Source: JBGSPQ01 sp964346765 (lineage in GTDB: Bacteria; Patescibacteriota; Gracilibacteria; UBA1369). From it: a DNA stretch of 64,000 bases. Each line of letters opens with the position of its first letter. The first letter of the stretch is position 1. The notes beneath the pieces are model-generated. The model was not told where the DNA came from, made no database searches, and was given only the letters and a program-made list of their open reading frames with translations. The stretch lies in NCBI GenBank assembly GCA_964346765.1, contig CAYFWB010000004.1, positions 62,001 to 126,000 on the forward strand, read 5' to 3'. This document shows positions 44,247-53,234 of the stretch, piece after piece. The position numbers were made by a program, and so were the translations under genes.

Positions 44247-44390
44247 TTATTTCCAAAAAGATAAATCCTCACCTTTTGCCCAATCGATAAATTTTTCCGC
44301 CACACCGTCGGGCAATTCTTTGCCTGCCTGTGCGTCCTTGCACGCAGACAGACCGTGGCTTTCTTTAATTATTACATTTTTACTTTCATG
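44247..44390 (-). pseudogene. Orphan 3' tail of an hsdM-like gene
   Basis: The minus-strand frame ending at TAA 44247-44249 encodes GKELPDGVAEKFIDWAKGED followed by LSFWK. This is identical at 21 of 25 positions to the C-terminus of the intact methylase gene ending at 45598. Upstream a few more residues (NVIIKE) align weakly, but an insertion containing the palindromic CTGTGCGT/ACGCAG stretch (about 44328-44350) interrupts the match, and there is no start or catalytic domain. It is a displaced gene end lying directly before the ATPase gene. Confidence 0.85.
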
Positions 44391-44435
44391 ATACTATTAT
44401 TTTTCATGGTCTAACACATTAGACTATGATTATTT

Positions 44436-44486
44436 TAATTATCATATTCTGTGTTTTATGATAATTATATTATTTTAATTATCATA
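44436..44486. repeat. Three alternating copies of TAATTATCATA between fic and the ATPase gene
   Basis: TAATTATCATA occurs at 44436-44446 and 44476-44486, and its reverse complement at 44457-44467. The flanks extend the direct copies to 17 bp (44431-44447 and 44471-44487). The spacing of about two helical turns suggests an operator array or a protein-binding terminator; a short hairpin can also form. It lies just after the fic stop. Confidence 0.55.
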
Positions 44487-44501
44487 TGTGATATTTACAC
44501 A

Positions 44502-45587
44502 TTAAGCGACTATTTTTAACAATTTATTGAAAAAATAGGTTTTATGCCTTTCCTTGCCGTCTGAAAAAACCACATTGTTTTTTTCCAAAATTCTAATATA
44601 ACGCATCGCACTAGCCTGCGGTATTTTGGAAATCCTTATAAAATCACCACTCTTAAAAATCGGCATCTCAAAAAGCGCGTCAAGAATTCTGATGCTAAAT
44701 TGCGATTTGGTAAGTTCGGTTATTCTTTGCTTTTTCTGTTCGTAAAGTTCCATAATTTTTTTGGCTTTGGCGATATTCTCCTCTGATTGCTCTATAACCG
44801 CTTGCAGAAAAAAAGTTATCCAGCCGTCCCAATTATCATTTTTTGAAATATCCAGTAGTGCTTGATAGTATTCGTCCCTGTGCGATTCAAGATATTCGCT
44901 CAAATAAAATGACGGATAGAAAATGGCTTTTTTGAAATACAAAAACAAGGGCATTATCATTCTGCCGACTCTGCCGTTGCCGTCCATAAACGGATGAATC
45001 ATTTCAAATTGCGCGTGAATAATGGCTAGCTGCACAAGCAGATCCCTTTCTTCTGAGTGGATATACTTTTCCAGATTGGACATTAAATCAGCAATTTTTT
45101 CAGCAGAAGGCGGAACATAGGTTGCCTGTTCAATGTTTGCGCCGGAATTTCCGATAAATACCTGCTGTCGCCTAAAATTTCCCCTGTCTTTATTTTCGCC
45201 CCGCACTCCTTGAAGCAAAATCTCGTGCGCTTTTTTTATAACTCTTGTTGAAAGCGATAATTTCTCCATTTCATCAATGGTAGCCTTTAACGCTTTTCTA
45301 TAATTTATGACTTCTTGAATGTCTTCATATTTTTTCGTTTCTTTTTGGGGATTGGCTTCAAATTCCAAAACTTCTTTCAGCGTCGCTTGCGTTCCCTCAA
45401 TACGGGAAGACAAAACCGCTTCATTAGTAATCAACGGACTTAAAAGCACGGAAGGGTTGGGAATGTTTTGAAGTAGCGCGTCAAATCTGCCAATTTCTAC
45501 ATTGGCCTTGCCTATCAAATGAACAAAAGACTCCCATTTTATATTTTGAACCGGTAAATTTTTAGGTGTGTGGCTGCTGTTTGTCAT
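44502..45587 (-). CDS. fic: Fic-domain AMP transferase
   Basis: A 361-residue Fic protein. The catalytic loop HPFMDGNGRVGR (His198) is complete. An N-terminal inhibitory motif SSRIEG (Glu64) marks class II Fic proteins, which are held inactive by that Glu until the segment moves. A Fic_N domain precedes it and a winged-helix domain follows (about 285-361). Fic enzymes usually transfer AMP to Ser/Thr/Tyr of target proteins. It lies inside the restriction operon, 10 nt after the methylase stop, and is flanked by two hsdM tails, which suggests it was inserted. Confidence 0.88.
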   Translation of the reverse strand: MTNSSHTPKNLPVQNIKWESFVHLIGKANVEIGRFDALLQNIPNPSVLLSPLITNEAVLSSRIEGTQATLKEVLEFEANPQKETKKYEDIQEVINYRKALKATIDEMEKLSLSTRVIKKAHEILLQGVRGENKDRGNFRRQQVFIGNSGANIEQATYVPPSAEKIADLMSNLEKYIHSEERDLLVQLAIIHAQFEMIHPFMDGNGRVGRMIMPLFLYFKKAIFYPSFYLSEYLESHRDEYYQALLDISKNDNWDGWITFFLQAVIEQSEENIAKAKKIMELYEQKKQRITELTKSQFSIRILDALFEMPIFKSGDFIRISKIPQASAMRYIRILEKNNVVFSDGKERHKTYFFNKLLKIVA

Positions 45588-45597
45588 ATTATTAAAT

Positions 45598-47640
45598 TTA
45601 TTTCCAAAAAGATAAATTCTCAGATTTTGCCCAGTCTATAAACTTTTCCGCCACGCCTTCGGGCAATTCTCCGCCGTGGTTGTGTAAATCATGATCAATG
45701 ATTAAATGACCGTTTTTATCCAGCTTGCTTAAGCCGTTCCCATTTTTTACAAACACATACTCCCCAGAATTATCCTTGCCGGATTGTTCCGATACCGCAA
45801 AGAAAATCGGATAATCTTCCTTTTTCGGGCAAAGTTCATCATCCCACTTTTGCACAAAAAGCACACTGGTTTTGGTGCCAGTATGTGGTTTAAAAGTATT
45901 GACATGCAATCCGACCACCGCCAAAATTCTGGCTTTCTCAGCGATATACTCACGGATTCTTTTGTCCGAGGTGTTATTAAACCTGCCTTGCGGTAACACA
46001 ATCGCCATTCTTCCGCCGGGCTTTAAAAAGTTTAGATTTCTTTCAATAAACAAAATATCTCTGCCGACTTTTGATTTTGGCTTGTTTTTGTCGTTGTAGC
46101 CAAGATCATACTTGTGAATAATGCGAGATTCTTTGATATCGCCGGCAAAAGGCGGATTCGCCATGAGAATATCAAAGTTAAATTCTTTGTAAGAATTGGG
46201 GTCGTCTTGCAATCTTTCCAAACGATTCAAGCCTGCTCCGTAGGTATCCAGCCAATTGCGGTTTTTTATCGTTTCATTCCAGCGGTCATAATCTAAATTA
46301 TTCAAATGCAAAACATTAGTGTTGCCGTCCCCGGCGATGAGGTTGAGCGTTCGAGCGACACGAACGACTTTTTCATCAAAATCAATTCCGAATATTTTTA
46401 AGACATTGTCTTTTTCGTGTTCTGGTACTTCCGCATTTTCAAATAGATGCCCGGTAATATGAAAAATAGTGTGTACCGGAAAACCGCACGAACCAGCCGC
46501 CGGATCTATCATATATTCTCCGGGTTTTGGATTGAGCATTTTAACGCACATATCAATCACATGGCGAGGCGTGAAGTATTGCCCTTTTTCACCTTTTGAG
46601 GATTTATTGACCAGATACTCAAACGCCTCATCAATAATTTGTAAATTGGAGTTAAACAGTTTTATATCCTGAAAACCCGAAACACTGACGGATAAATGCG
46701 AAGGAGAAAGTTGGATTTTTGAGGATTCATCAAAAACACCCGACCATTTTGTTTTGGCCTTATCAAAAAGTTTTTGGATTTTGGTTTTGAGTTCCGATTC
46801 GGATTGCCCCGTATTTCTAAACTCCAAAACGCGAAAATCGGAATCATCAAAAGTTTCCAAATATTCTTTTATTTTGACATAATCTCCGCGATCTTCTTCG
46901 GAAAGCTCTTTGTGTAAAAATCTTTCAATAAACTTTTTATCATCGCGACTTTCCAATTCGTCATACAGTTTGGTAAAAATCAGTTTAAACACTTCTTCAA
47001 ACACATCCACTCCAGCATTTGCCAAAACTTCATCTTCCATTTCCTGAATAATGGTTTTGAGCGACTTTCCCTCGTTTGGAATCTTGTCTTTGATAATTAA
47101 GTCTTTGAGGGTAAATCTTTCTTTTAAAATATCTTCAAGTGTTTGGTCAGCTTTGGGAATATCGGTGATGTCTTCAAAATAATTTGGGTCTTTGCGGTGA
47201 TATTGGGAAATTTGTCCGCCATTAGTCCAAACGGCGATTGGTGCTCCTGTTGCGTTGGTGTATGAACGGAGTTGATTTTTTCCGTCTTGAAGCTTTGGCT
47301 TTTTGATTTCGATGATGATGTATTCAACTGTCGGGCGGTCTTTATCAAAAATAACGATATCGGCGGATTTTACTTCACGTCCAAAATGAATGGCATGTTC
47401 AAATGTAATTCTTTGCTTTTGGTAGCCGTATTCTTTGAGTAATTTCATTGTATAGAGCTGACGGACAACTTCTTCAGGTTTTAGAAGAATCTCTTTATCA
47501 CGAATAGCACAAACAATATAAAATTTGCCGTTCTTTTCGATTATTTTGTTTTCCAATTCCGAAACCAACTTTTCATCAAACAATGCAAAGCTGTAATTGG
47601 AATCTTTGAATATTTGCTGTAATGTATTCATTTTTTCCAT
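45598..47640 (-). CDS. hsdM: Nuclease-methyltransferase fusion (BcgI/type I-like N6-adenine methylase)
   Basis: Residues 1-210 form an HsdR-N-like PD-(D/E)xK nuclease domain: Asp94 in SADIVIF, then Glu111 and Lys113 in IIIEIKKPK. An HsdM N-terminal helical domain follows, then the N6-methylase: GQYFTPRHVID, SAM motif I DPAAGSCGF (about 376) and catalytic ANPPF (about 496). No helicase/translocase gene (hsdR) is in the module, so with hsdS it resembles BcgI-type IIB systems in which one chain cleaves and methylates. It is first in the operon, followed by fic, the ATPase and hsdS. Confidence 0.85.
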   Translation of the reverse strand: MEKMNTLQQIFKDSNYSFALFDEKLVSELENKIIEKNGKFYIVCAIRDKEILLKPEEVVRQLYTMKLLKEYGYQKQRITFEHAIHFGREVKSADIVIFDKDRPTVEYIIIEIKKPKLQDGKNQLRSYTNATGAPIAVWTNGGQISQYHRKDPNYFEDITDIPKADQTLEDILKERFTLKDLIIKDKIPNEGKSLKTIIQEMEDEVLANAGVDVFEEVFKLIFTKLYDELESRDDKKFIERFLHKELSEEDRGDYVKIKEYLETFDDSDFRVLEFRNTGQSESELKTKIQKLFDKAKTKWSGVFDESSKIQLSPSHLSVSVSGFQDIKLFNSNLQIIDEAFEYLVNKSSKGEKGQYFTPRHVIDMCVKMLNPKPGEYMIDPAAGSCGFPVHTIFHITGHLFENAEVPEHEKDNVLKIFGIDFDEKVVRVARTLNLIAGDGNTNVLHLNNLDYDRWNETIKNRNWLDTYGAGLNRLERLQDDPNSYKEFNFDILMANPPFAGDIKESRIIHKYDLGYNDKNKPKSKVGRDILFIERNLNFLKPGGRMAIVLPQGRFNNTSDKRIREYIAEKARILAVVGLHVNTFKPHTGTKTSVLFVQKWDDELCPKKEDYPIFFAVSEQSGKDNSGEYVFVKNGNGLSKLDKNGHLIIDHDLHNHGGELPEGVAEKFIDWAKSENLSFWK

Positions 47641-47982
47641 AGTGTTTTAATAAGTCCTGAATTAGTTTTATTGTATCCGTTTTCCCCTAAAATTAAAATT
47701 ATTTTCGGAGCGATAGCGGAGAAAACACTATATTTCCCCTTTTTCCCTCATATAATAAAGAAAAAATTTGTTTTGATTCCTTATTCTTAAAGCGAAGCGG
47801 GAAACCTCCTAAAAAGATAAAAAATGTATGTCACACAACGTTCCTGGCTATGCGATGTTGCGACCGTAGGGAGCAATATGGGTGGAGCGAAGCGGAATCG
47901 CATAGCCAGTGTTGTACGATGAGCTGGCCAATCCCGTTTTGTATTGCTGAATTTTGAGTGAAGCATTAAGAAATTATACAAA
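47641..47982. other. Non-coding interval with a large attC-like hairpin
   Basis: Between the methylase start and the HNH gene end. It contains CTGGCTATGCGAT (47844-47856) perfectly paired with ATCGCATAGCCAG (47897-47909), and an outer ACAAC/GTTGT pair (47835-47839 and 47911-47915) separated by small internal loops. Inside, TTGC/GCAA forms a side stem. A 12-13-nt word related to GGAGCGAAGCGGA occurs three times (47707-47720, 47790-47802, 47884-47896). No gene is supported here. Confidence 0.6.
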
Positions 47983-49398
47983 TCAATTTCCTTCTTTAAT
48001 AGAATGTGGAAGATTAGTTTTGCCTCGGTTACATTCTTTGCAGAGTGTTTGCAAATTATCTTCTGCAGTTTCTCCACCAGTTGAATAAGGAATTATGTGA
48101 TCAATCTCAAGCACGACCTCATCTTTCATAGGACTTTTGCCACATATTTTGCAAGTAAAATTATCACGTCTAAACACACGAAATCGAAGTGTTGGCGTAA
48201 TGGTTCTGCCGGTTGAATGTTTAATAATAATCGAAGAATTATTATTACTTAGTTCGTTACTTTTTGTGATAGGAGCTTTGGTGGCAGGTGTTGCTTGTAG
48301 TAATGAAGATTGAATCATTTCTGTTATTTCTGGTTCTGTATCGGAGGAGGTGTCATTGTTTCTATCTTCACAAAAGGCATGTATTGCCTTTGTCCAACTG
48401 CCGAACAGTTTTGCATAAACTTTTGGCGATATTTTCCCCAGTTTCCACATCTGAACCTGCGTTGGTTGCTTTCCAAACTGTTCCCACAATCGTTGAATTT
48501 CATTGAATAAATCATTTTTTGAGTATCTTGATTGTTCACCAGAAACCCCACCTACTGCATTAACTGCCTTAGTCCAACTGCCAAAATGTTTTACAAAAAC
48601 ACCCTTACTAAAAGTTCCACCATTTGACTTGTATGGATCATATTTAATAATATCTCCAGGGAATTTTCGTTGAAATTCTCGCAACTCGTTAAGTAATTCA
48701 CCTTTCGTTAGAAGAGGCCCTGAACAAGAAGAATGCCACTCAACACTTAGACCTTTCTTTTGGCAAAAAATTTCTATCGCTTTTGTCCATGTGCCAAATC
48801 GCGATATGTAAATTGTTATTCCATACTTTGATGCTTGCGAAAACTCATCATAGGTTGGTCGACCGTGCTTTGCTTGCCATACTCGATCAATTTCATTAAA
48901 TAAATCTTCTTTTGTTAGGTTCGCAAGTAAATTACGTCTTTGTGAATGTGGACTTACAACTGTATGAATAATTCTTTGCTTTTTCATCGCATTTATTTTT
49001 TGCATTACATCTTTCCAGTTTTGCACATTAAATCCTTTTAGAATAGTTGCGGGACTATAAAGTCCACCATTTTTTTTATAAAAGTCTTGCGTAAAGGAAT
49101 AACCATTTGATCGTTCGAGTACAGCTTTAAGATTCCCTGTAATCTGATTTAAAGGGATTCTGGGCAGTGCTGTTTGTCTATGAGAATTAAAACCAGCTTG
49201 CTGTATTGCTTTTTTATAGGTGCCAAAATATTTTGCTATAGTCGGGTGTTTGACGCGTGAAAATTTTTCAAAGTTATTTCGATTTGGTGTAACTCCGTTG
49301 AATACATCATTTACAACACGTTGGATTTCTTTAATTATTTCTGATTTTGAGTAATTATGTAATCTGCTGGGATTAAATTGTTTCGGATTATTTTGCAT
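47983..49398 (-). CDS. HNH endonuclease with homing-endonuclease-associated repeats
   Basis: A 471-residue protein. Four or more 50-60-residue units cover 10-360, each with a helix starting SKxxLFNEIxRxW and ending FGSWTKAIxAF; this is the DNA-binding repeat found beside HNH homing endonucleases. The C-terminal HNH domain has zinc pairs CKIC and CKEC, with EIDHIIPYSTGG supplying the catalytic His, and N in EDNLQTLC. It probably nicks or cuts a long DNA site. It is a single gene between the restriction module and the CRISPR island, so it may be a free-standing mobile nuclease. Confidence 0.85.
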   Translation of the reverse strand: MQNNPKQFNPSRLHNYSKSEIIKEIQRVVNDVFNGVTPNRNNFEKFSRVKHPTIAKYFGTYKKAIQQAGFNSHRQTALPRIPLNQITGNLKAVLERSNGYSFTQDFYKKNGGLYSPATILKGFNVQNWKDVMQKINAMKKQRIIHTVVSPHSQRRNLLANLTKEDLFNEIDRVWQAKHGRPTYDEFSQASKYGITIYISRFGTWTKAIEIFCQKKGLSVEWHSSCSGPLLTKGELLNELREFQRKFPGDIIKYDPYKSNGGTFSKGVFVKHFGSWTKAVNAVGGVSGEQSRYSKNDLFNEIQRLWEQFGKQPTQVQMWKLGKISPKVYAKLFGSWTKAIHAFCEDRNNDTSSDTEPEITEMIQSSLLQATPATKAPITKSNELSNNNSSIIIKHSTGRTITPTLRFRVFRRDNFTCKICGKSPMKDEVVLEIDHIIPYSTGGETAEDNLQTLCKECNRGKTNLPHSIKEGN

Positions 49399-49511
49399 AT
49401 TTTTGGTATTATATATGAGTGTTTTCGGCCAGCTTTTCGTACAACTATTTATTATACGAACAAAAGAACAATATTCTATTATTGCTCTTTGTCAATTTGT
49501 AGTTAATCCTC

Positions 49512-49628
49512 CTAGACCTTCGGCTCAATCATAGCCTTAATCGTCATCACATCAACAATTGTTGATCTCTCCGTCTCCGCCAACTTCATTGTTATGAACT
49601 TAACGTTGTTCTTAAGGTAGGGGATCAT
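49512..49628 (-). pseudogene. Orphan 3' tail of ntpD (V-ATPase subunit D)
   Basis: Thirty-eight codons ending at TAG 49512-49514 match the last part of intact ntpD (60770-60889) at 29 of 38 residues; KLAETERSTIV is identical. Many third positions differ, so the copies diverged under protein-level selection before this one lost its gene. The match starts abruptly at Met-Ile-Pro, overlapping the stop of the DUF2130 gene. The same orientation at both ends makes this a direct repeat that brackets the CRISPR-containing island. Confidence 0.85.
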
Positions 49629-50848
49629 CCACCTTTTCCCGCTACCTCTGCAAACTTCTCTGTCATTGTGGGATTTCCGCGTGTTAATTTTTTTATGGTT
49701 AAATCTTCCGCTTTATTGTTGGCCAGACGGTAATTGTTTTCTGATGATAATAGCGCGTCTTTGGTTTTTTGAAGGTGGGTTATGGTTTTGTCTATTTCGT
49801 CGATGGCGGTTTTGAATTTACGGCTGGCCAGATCATAGTTTTTTGCAAAGCCTTCTTTGAATGTGTTTAAGTTCTCTTCGAAGTTGGTGATATCAACATT
49901 TTGGTTTTTTACCAAAGCCAGCTCCGCTTTGTATTTTAGAGAGTTTATGGCTGCATTGCGGAGTACTGTTATCATTGGAATAAAAAATTGCGGTCGGACT
50001 ACATACATTTTGGGATATTTGTGGGAGACATCTACAATTCCTGTGTTGTATAGTTCATTTTCGGTTTCCAATAGCGAAACTAGGACGGCATATTCGCATT
50101 TCTTTTCTGTGCGGTCTTTATCCAGTTCTCGTAAAAAGTCTTCGTTCTTGTGTTTGGTGGCTGTTTTATCGCCTTCGTTTTTCATTTCAAACATTATTGA
50201 AATTATTTGGTTGCCGGCTTCGTCGGTTTCGCGATAGATATAATCGCCCTTACTGCCGGTTTTGGAATCATTATCTTTTTCAAAGTACGCATTTTGGAAA
50301 GCGGTGGCTCTTAGTTTGTTGAATTCAATTTCACAATGCTGTTCCAAAGTTTCTCCGACCATTTTGGTGCTAAGTTTTAACTTCATGTCTTTGTATCGTT
50401 CAATTATTTCGTCTTTTGATTTCAGCTCATTTTCATACTTGTCCTTTAAGGAAACTTCACGAAGCTGCATTTCATTTTCTTTGCTTTGCAGTTTGGCTGT
50501 CAGGTTGTCCCGTTCTTTTTCAATAACAGTGACCGCCTGTGTGACGGCGAGTTTTTTCTTCAGCTCGTCACCATCTATTTTTGCTTTAATAACAGCTATT
50601 TCCGATTCCTTTTTTGCCAAAAGTTCTGTCCATTCCTTATTTTTTTTTGTAATTTCCATCTGTACTGCATTTTTCATATTGGCTGCAGCCAGTTTGACAG
50701 CGCTTTCTTTTTCTTTTTCCGCAATCGTCAATCGCTCATGCAGTTCTTTTTCAAACTGATGATCGCGCACTTGTTTGAGTATGTCTGCAAATCCCGCTTC
50801 ATCTACTTTAAATATTTTTCCGCAATGCGGACACTTAATGTCATTCAT
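49625..50848 (-). CDS. DUF2130 protein, coiled coil with nuclease-like core
   Basis: A 407-residue protein: an N-terminal zinc-knuckle half-site CPHCG (6-10), a long coiled coil (about 25-165), and a core with Asp202 in KGDYIYRE and Glu221-x-Lys223 in IMFEMKNE, arranged as in PD-(D/E)xK nucleases. A second coiled coil lies near 330-385. DUF2130 proteins are widespread, and their role is not established. It is a single gene at the left edge of the island; its stop codon overlaps the orphan ntpD tail, so its last residues may have been altered by the junction. Confidence 0.75.
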   Translation of the reverse strand: MNDIKCPHCGKIFKVDEAGFADILKQVRDHQFEKELHERLTIAEKEKESAVKLAAANMKNAVQMEITKKNKEWTELLAKKESEIAVIKAKIDGDELKKKLAVTQAVTVIEKERDNLTAKLQSKENEMQLREVSLKDKYENELKSKDEIIERYKDMKLKLSTKMVGETLEQHCEIEFNKLRATAFQNAYFEKDNDSKTGSKGDYIYRETDEAGNQIISIMFEMKNEGDKTATKHKNEDFLRELDKDRTEKKCEYAVLVSLLETENELYNTGIVDVSHKYPKMYVVRPQFFIPMITVLRNAAINSLKYKAELALVKNQNVDITNFEENLNTFKEGFAKNYDLASRKFKTAIDEIDKTITHLQKTKDALLSSENNYRLANNKAEDLTIKKLTRGNPTMTEKFAEVAGKGG

Positions 50849-51061
50849 ATAATTTGTTGGGTAAACTTGGGTATGGAGTCTATTGCATACTATTGGAAAA
50901 TTTCTTTTATTTGAAGTTTTTAAGCAAATTTTTAGGAATCGTTGTATGGTCTTGCGGGTTTGGCAAGGGCGTGAGCCTGCTTTTTTAGATTCGGGCGTTT
51001 TTGTTGCCCAGGCAAACCAGGTTGGTCATGTGTGAAGAGGGGTTAGGTTGTAATCCTTGTT

Positions 51062-53176
51062 TTATTGATGTTCTGCGATGAACTCTTTAATAGAGTTCAT
51101 GACATTTTTGGTTTTTGCCTGCGCCTCTCTGGTACTTTTGTATATACCCAATGCCATGGTCGCACGGAAAATATAGGTTCTACTTTTTATTTTTTTCCCC
51201 GATGCGCAGACGAAATCAGTATCTTTTAACGCGTTAAATGTTAGGTCGTCAATACTTGTACCTAGCTGATCGGCTATAACGGCTAAATCGGTAGCTAAAT
51301 TTTTTTTAAAATATTTACTATCCATAGCTGGAGGCAGTTGAATTCCTATTCGTGTTTTTAACATGTCCAGTGCTTTTTTTTGTTTACTGCCGGCCTTTTT
51401 TTTGTCTTTAACCAAGCCAAGAGCAATTGTTGCCCGGCAAAGATAAGCTTGCCCTCTAACAGATTCTTGATTGGCGCAAACAGCTGTTTTTGTAGACATG
51501 TTTTGTGTATTTAAATCTTCGATCTTTTCAACTCCCACTTCTGTCGCGAATGCTTGCAGGTCAAATTTTATCGCATCTGCATTTTTAAAATATTCTTGGT
51601 CCATTTCATCATATTTTTTAATTTCCATGCCCGCGACTTCTTTTAGTTTTTTAAGAGTCGGACCCCGAATATGGCCGGCTTTGATTGATTCTTCGGCTAA
51701 TCCATATGCGATAGCGGCTTTGCTTAAATAAACATTTCCATTGATTGTTTGACCGTTGGAATAAGTAAACGTTCTGCATATAAGTTCTGTTGTCGTGGTT
51801 AATTCTTCGATTGAAATGCCATTAGCTTCGGCCATTATTGTTAAATCGTTTTTTACTTTATCTTTATCGTTGAAGTACTCTTTATCCATTTGTTTAAAAA
51901 TTGTTTTTATTCCAAGTTTTTCTTTTAATTTTTTTAGTGCCAGACTTTGGTGAGAAGCGGCCGCGGTCATTGTGGTTGCCAGCTTAAAATGTACGCCCGC
52001 TCTTAATAAATACTTCTGCCCTTTTATTTGTTCGTTATTTGCACATTTTACCTCGATGCCTGCAATTTTTGATATTGAAATTTCCTCGATTTCTTGATCG
52101 ACCGCTTCGGCATAAGCTTGAAGATCATGTTTGATATTACTTATGTTTGAAAAATATTCATCATCCATGGGTGGTACCACTTCCAGACCGGCAAGCTCTT
52201 TTAATTGGTTCAACGTGGCAAGATAGTTTAATGTTCCGGGGAGACATTTTGCCGCTTGTTTTAAATATTTCAGTTGATTGATGGTTTCACCGTTTGAACA
52301 TTGTGCATAGTTTTCCCGCATACGTTTCGTGTTTAGTTTATTCGGGTCAATACCGGCGGCAGAGGCGAAAGCATATAAATCTTTTTTTACAAATTCGGGG
52401 TTTGAAAAATATCTGCCATCCATTTTTACGTAGCTATTGATAGTATCAAGGGCTTCTTTTAAGTCCGCAACAAATTGTTCCGGATTATGGAAAACAAAAT
52501 GTTTAACGCGGGGTTTGCTCTTTAGAGTTTTTTTCCCGTAACGTCTAAGTTCTCGTCTATATGCATCAGAATGATAGAGGACAACAAAGGTTCTATTATG
52601 ATGTTGATTATTTGTAAAAATTACAATTCCCAGTTTTTTTAGGTTGAATTCCCAGTAGGGTCTTGTCCTGAATGAATGCGTAGGTGTTGATGATACGGAA
52701 ATAGCTATGTCATCAAGCATAATTTTTTCTCCGTTAAAATCGTGATTTAAAATGGTCTGTAATGTTAGCGCAACACGGTTATAGTCGACTCTGTTTTCTT
52801 CTTTTTCTTCATGTACTGTGTCGTTTGAAGGGTCTTTTTGGTCAGGAGGAATGTAAATAGCCTTTGTTTGACGAATTTTTACTCTAAAATCTCTAATTAG
52901 ATTTGTTACCAGATCTGTTTCGGTGGGCAAATGTTCGGCATTTAGTTTTTTGTCCCAGTGTCCCAGAGCGGAATCAAGAATGTCAAAAGGATCCCTTATT
53001 CCGGCTTTTTCAAAAAGCTCTGAATTGTCAATTCCCAGTGATTCACGAATCTGTATAATGATGTTTTCAAGATCGATCAGAAGGTTAAAAGTACCTTCTT
53101 TGTAAATGTTATCTTCCAGGACAGCTTGTTCGACGCTTTTTGCCTTTTTGTGTAAAGCTTCAAATTGCTCCTTCAT
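51062..53176 (-). CDS. Unrecognised protein with five tandem repeats of about 90 residues
   Basis: The 704-residue product has a unique N-terminal part (1-251) and five repeats starting at residues 252, 337, 430, 525 and 618. Each begins MDxxYFxN, continues KxDLxAxAxxxG, holds a C(A/S)NxxxIxGxxYLxRA core and ends in a LKxLKExxG helix. The core is reminiscent of the helical units of DNA-binding regulators, but no family was recognised. The N-terminal part has beta-strands (WEFNLKKLGIVIFTNN) and coiled segments. No signal peptide or membrane segment is visible. It lies between DUF2130 and the broken mob-like gene; a link to CRISPR is only positional. Confidence 0.7.
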   Translation of the reverse strand: MKEQFEALHKKAKSVEQAVLEDNIYKEGTFNLLIDLENIIIQIRESLGIDNSELFEKAGIRDPFDILDSALGHWDKKLNAEHLPTETDLVTNLIRDFRVKIRQTKAIYIPPDQKDPSNDTVHEEKEENRVDYNRVALTLQTILNHDFNGEKIMLDDIAISVSSTPTHSFRTRPYWEFNLKKLGIVIFTNNQHHNRTFVVLYHSDAYRRELRRYGKKTLKSKPRVKHFVFHNPEQFVADLKEALDTINSYVKMDGRYFSNPEFVKKDLYAFASAAGIDPNKLNTKRMRENYAQCSNGETINQLKYLKQAAKCLPGTLNYLATLNQLKELAGLEVVPPMDDEYFSNISNIKHDLQAYAEAVDQEIEEISISKIAGIEVKCANNEQIKGQKYLLRAGVHFKLATTMTAAASHQSLALKKLKEKLGIKTIFKQMDKEYFNDKDKVKNDLTIMAEANGISIEELTTTTELICRTFTYSNGQTINGNVYLSKAAIAYGLAEESIKAGHIRGPTLKKLKEVAGMEIKKYDEMDQEYFKNADAIKFDLQAFATEVGVEKIEDLNTQNMSTKTAVCANQESVRGQAYLCRATIALGLVKDKKKAGSKQKKALDMLKTRIGIQLPPAMDSKYFKKNLATDLAVIADQLGTSIDDLTFNALKDTDFVCASGKKIKSRTYIFRATMALGIYKSTREAQAKTKNVMNSIKEFIAEHQ

Positions 53177-53234
53177 GGTTTTTTAGAAATGGACAAAAAT
53201 CAGAACTAATTTGTGCCATATTTCTTGTTTTATG

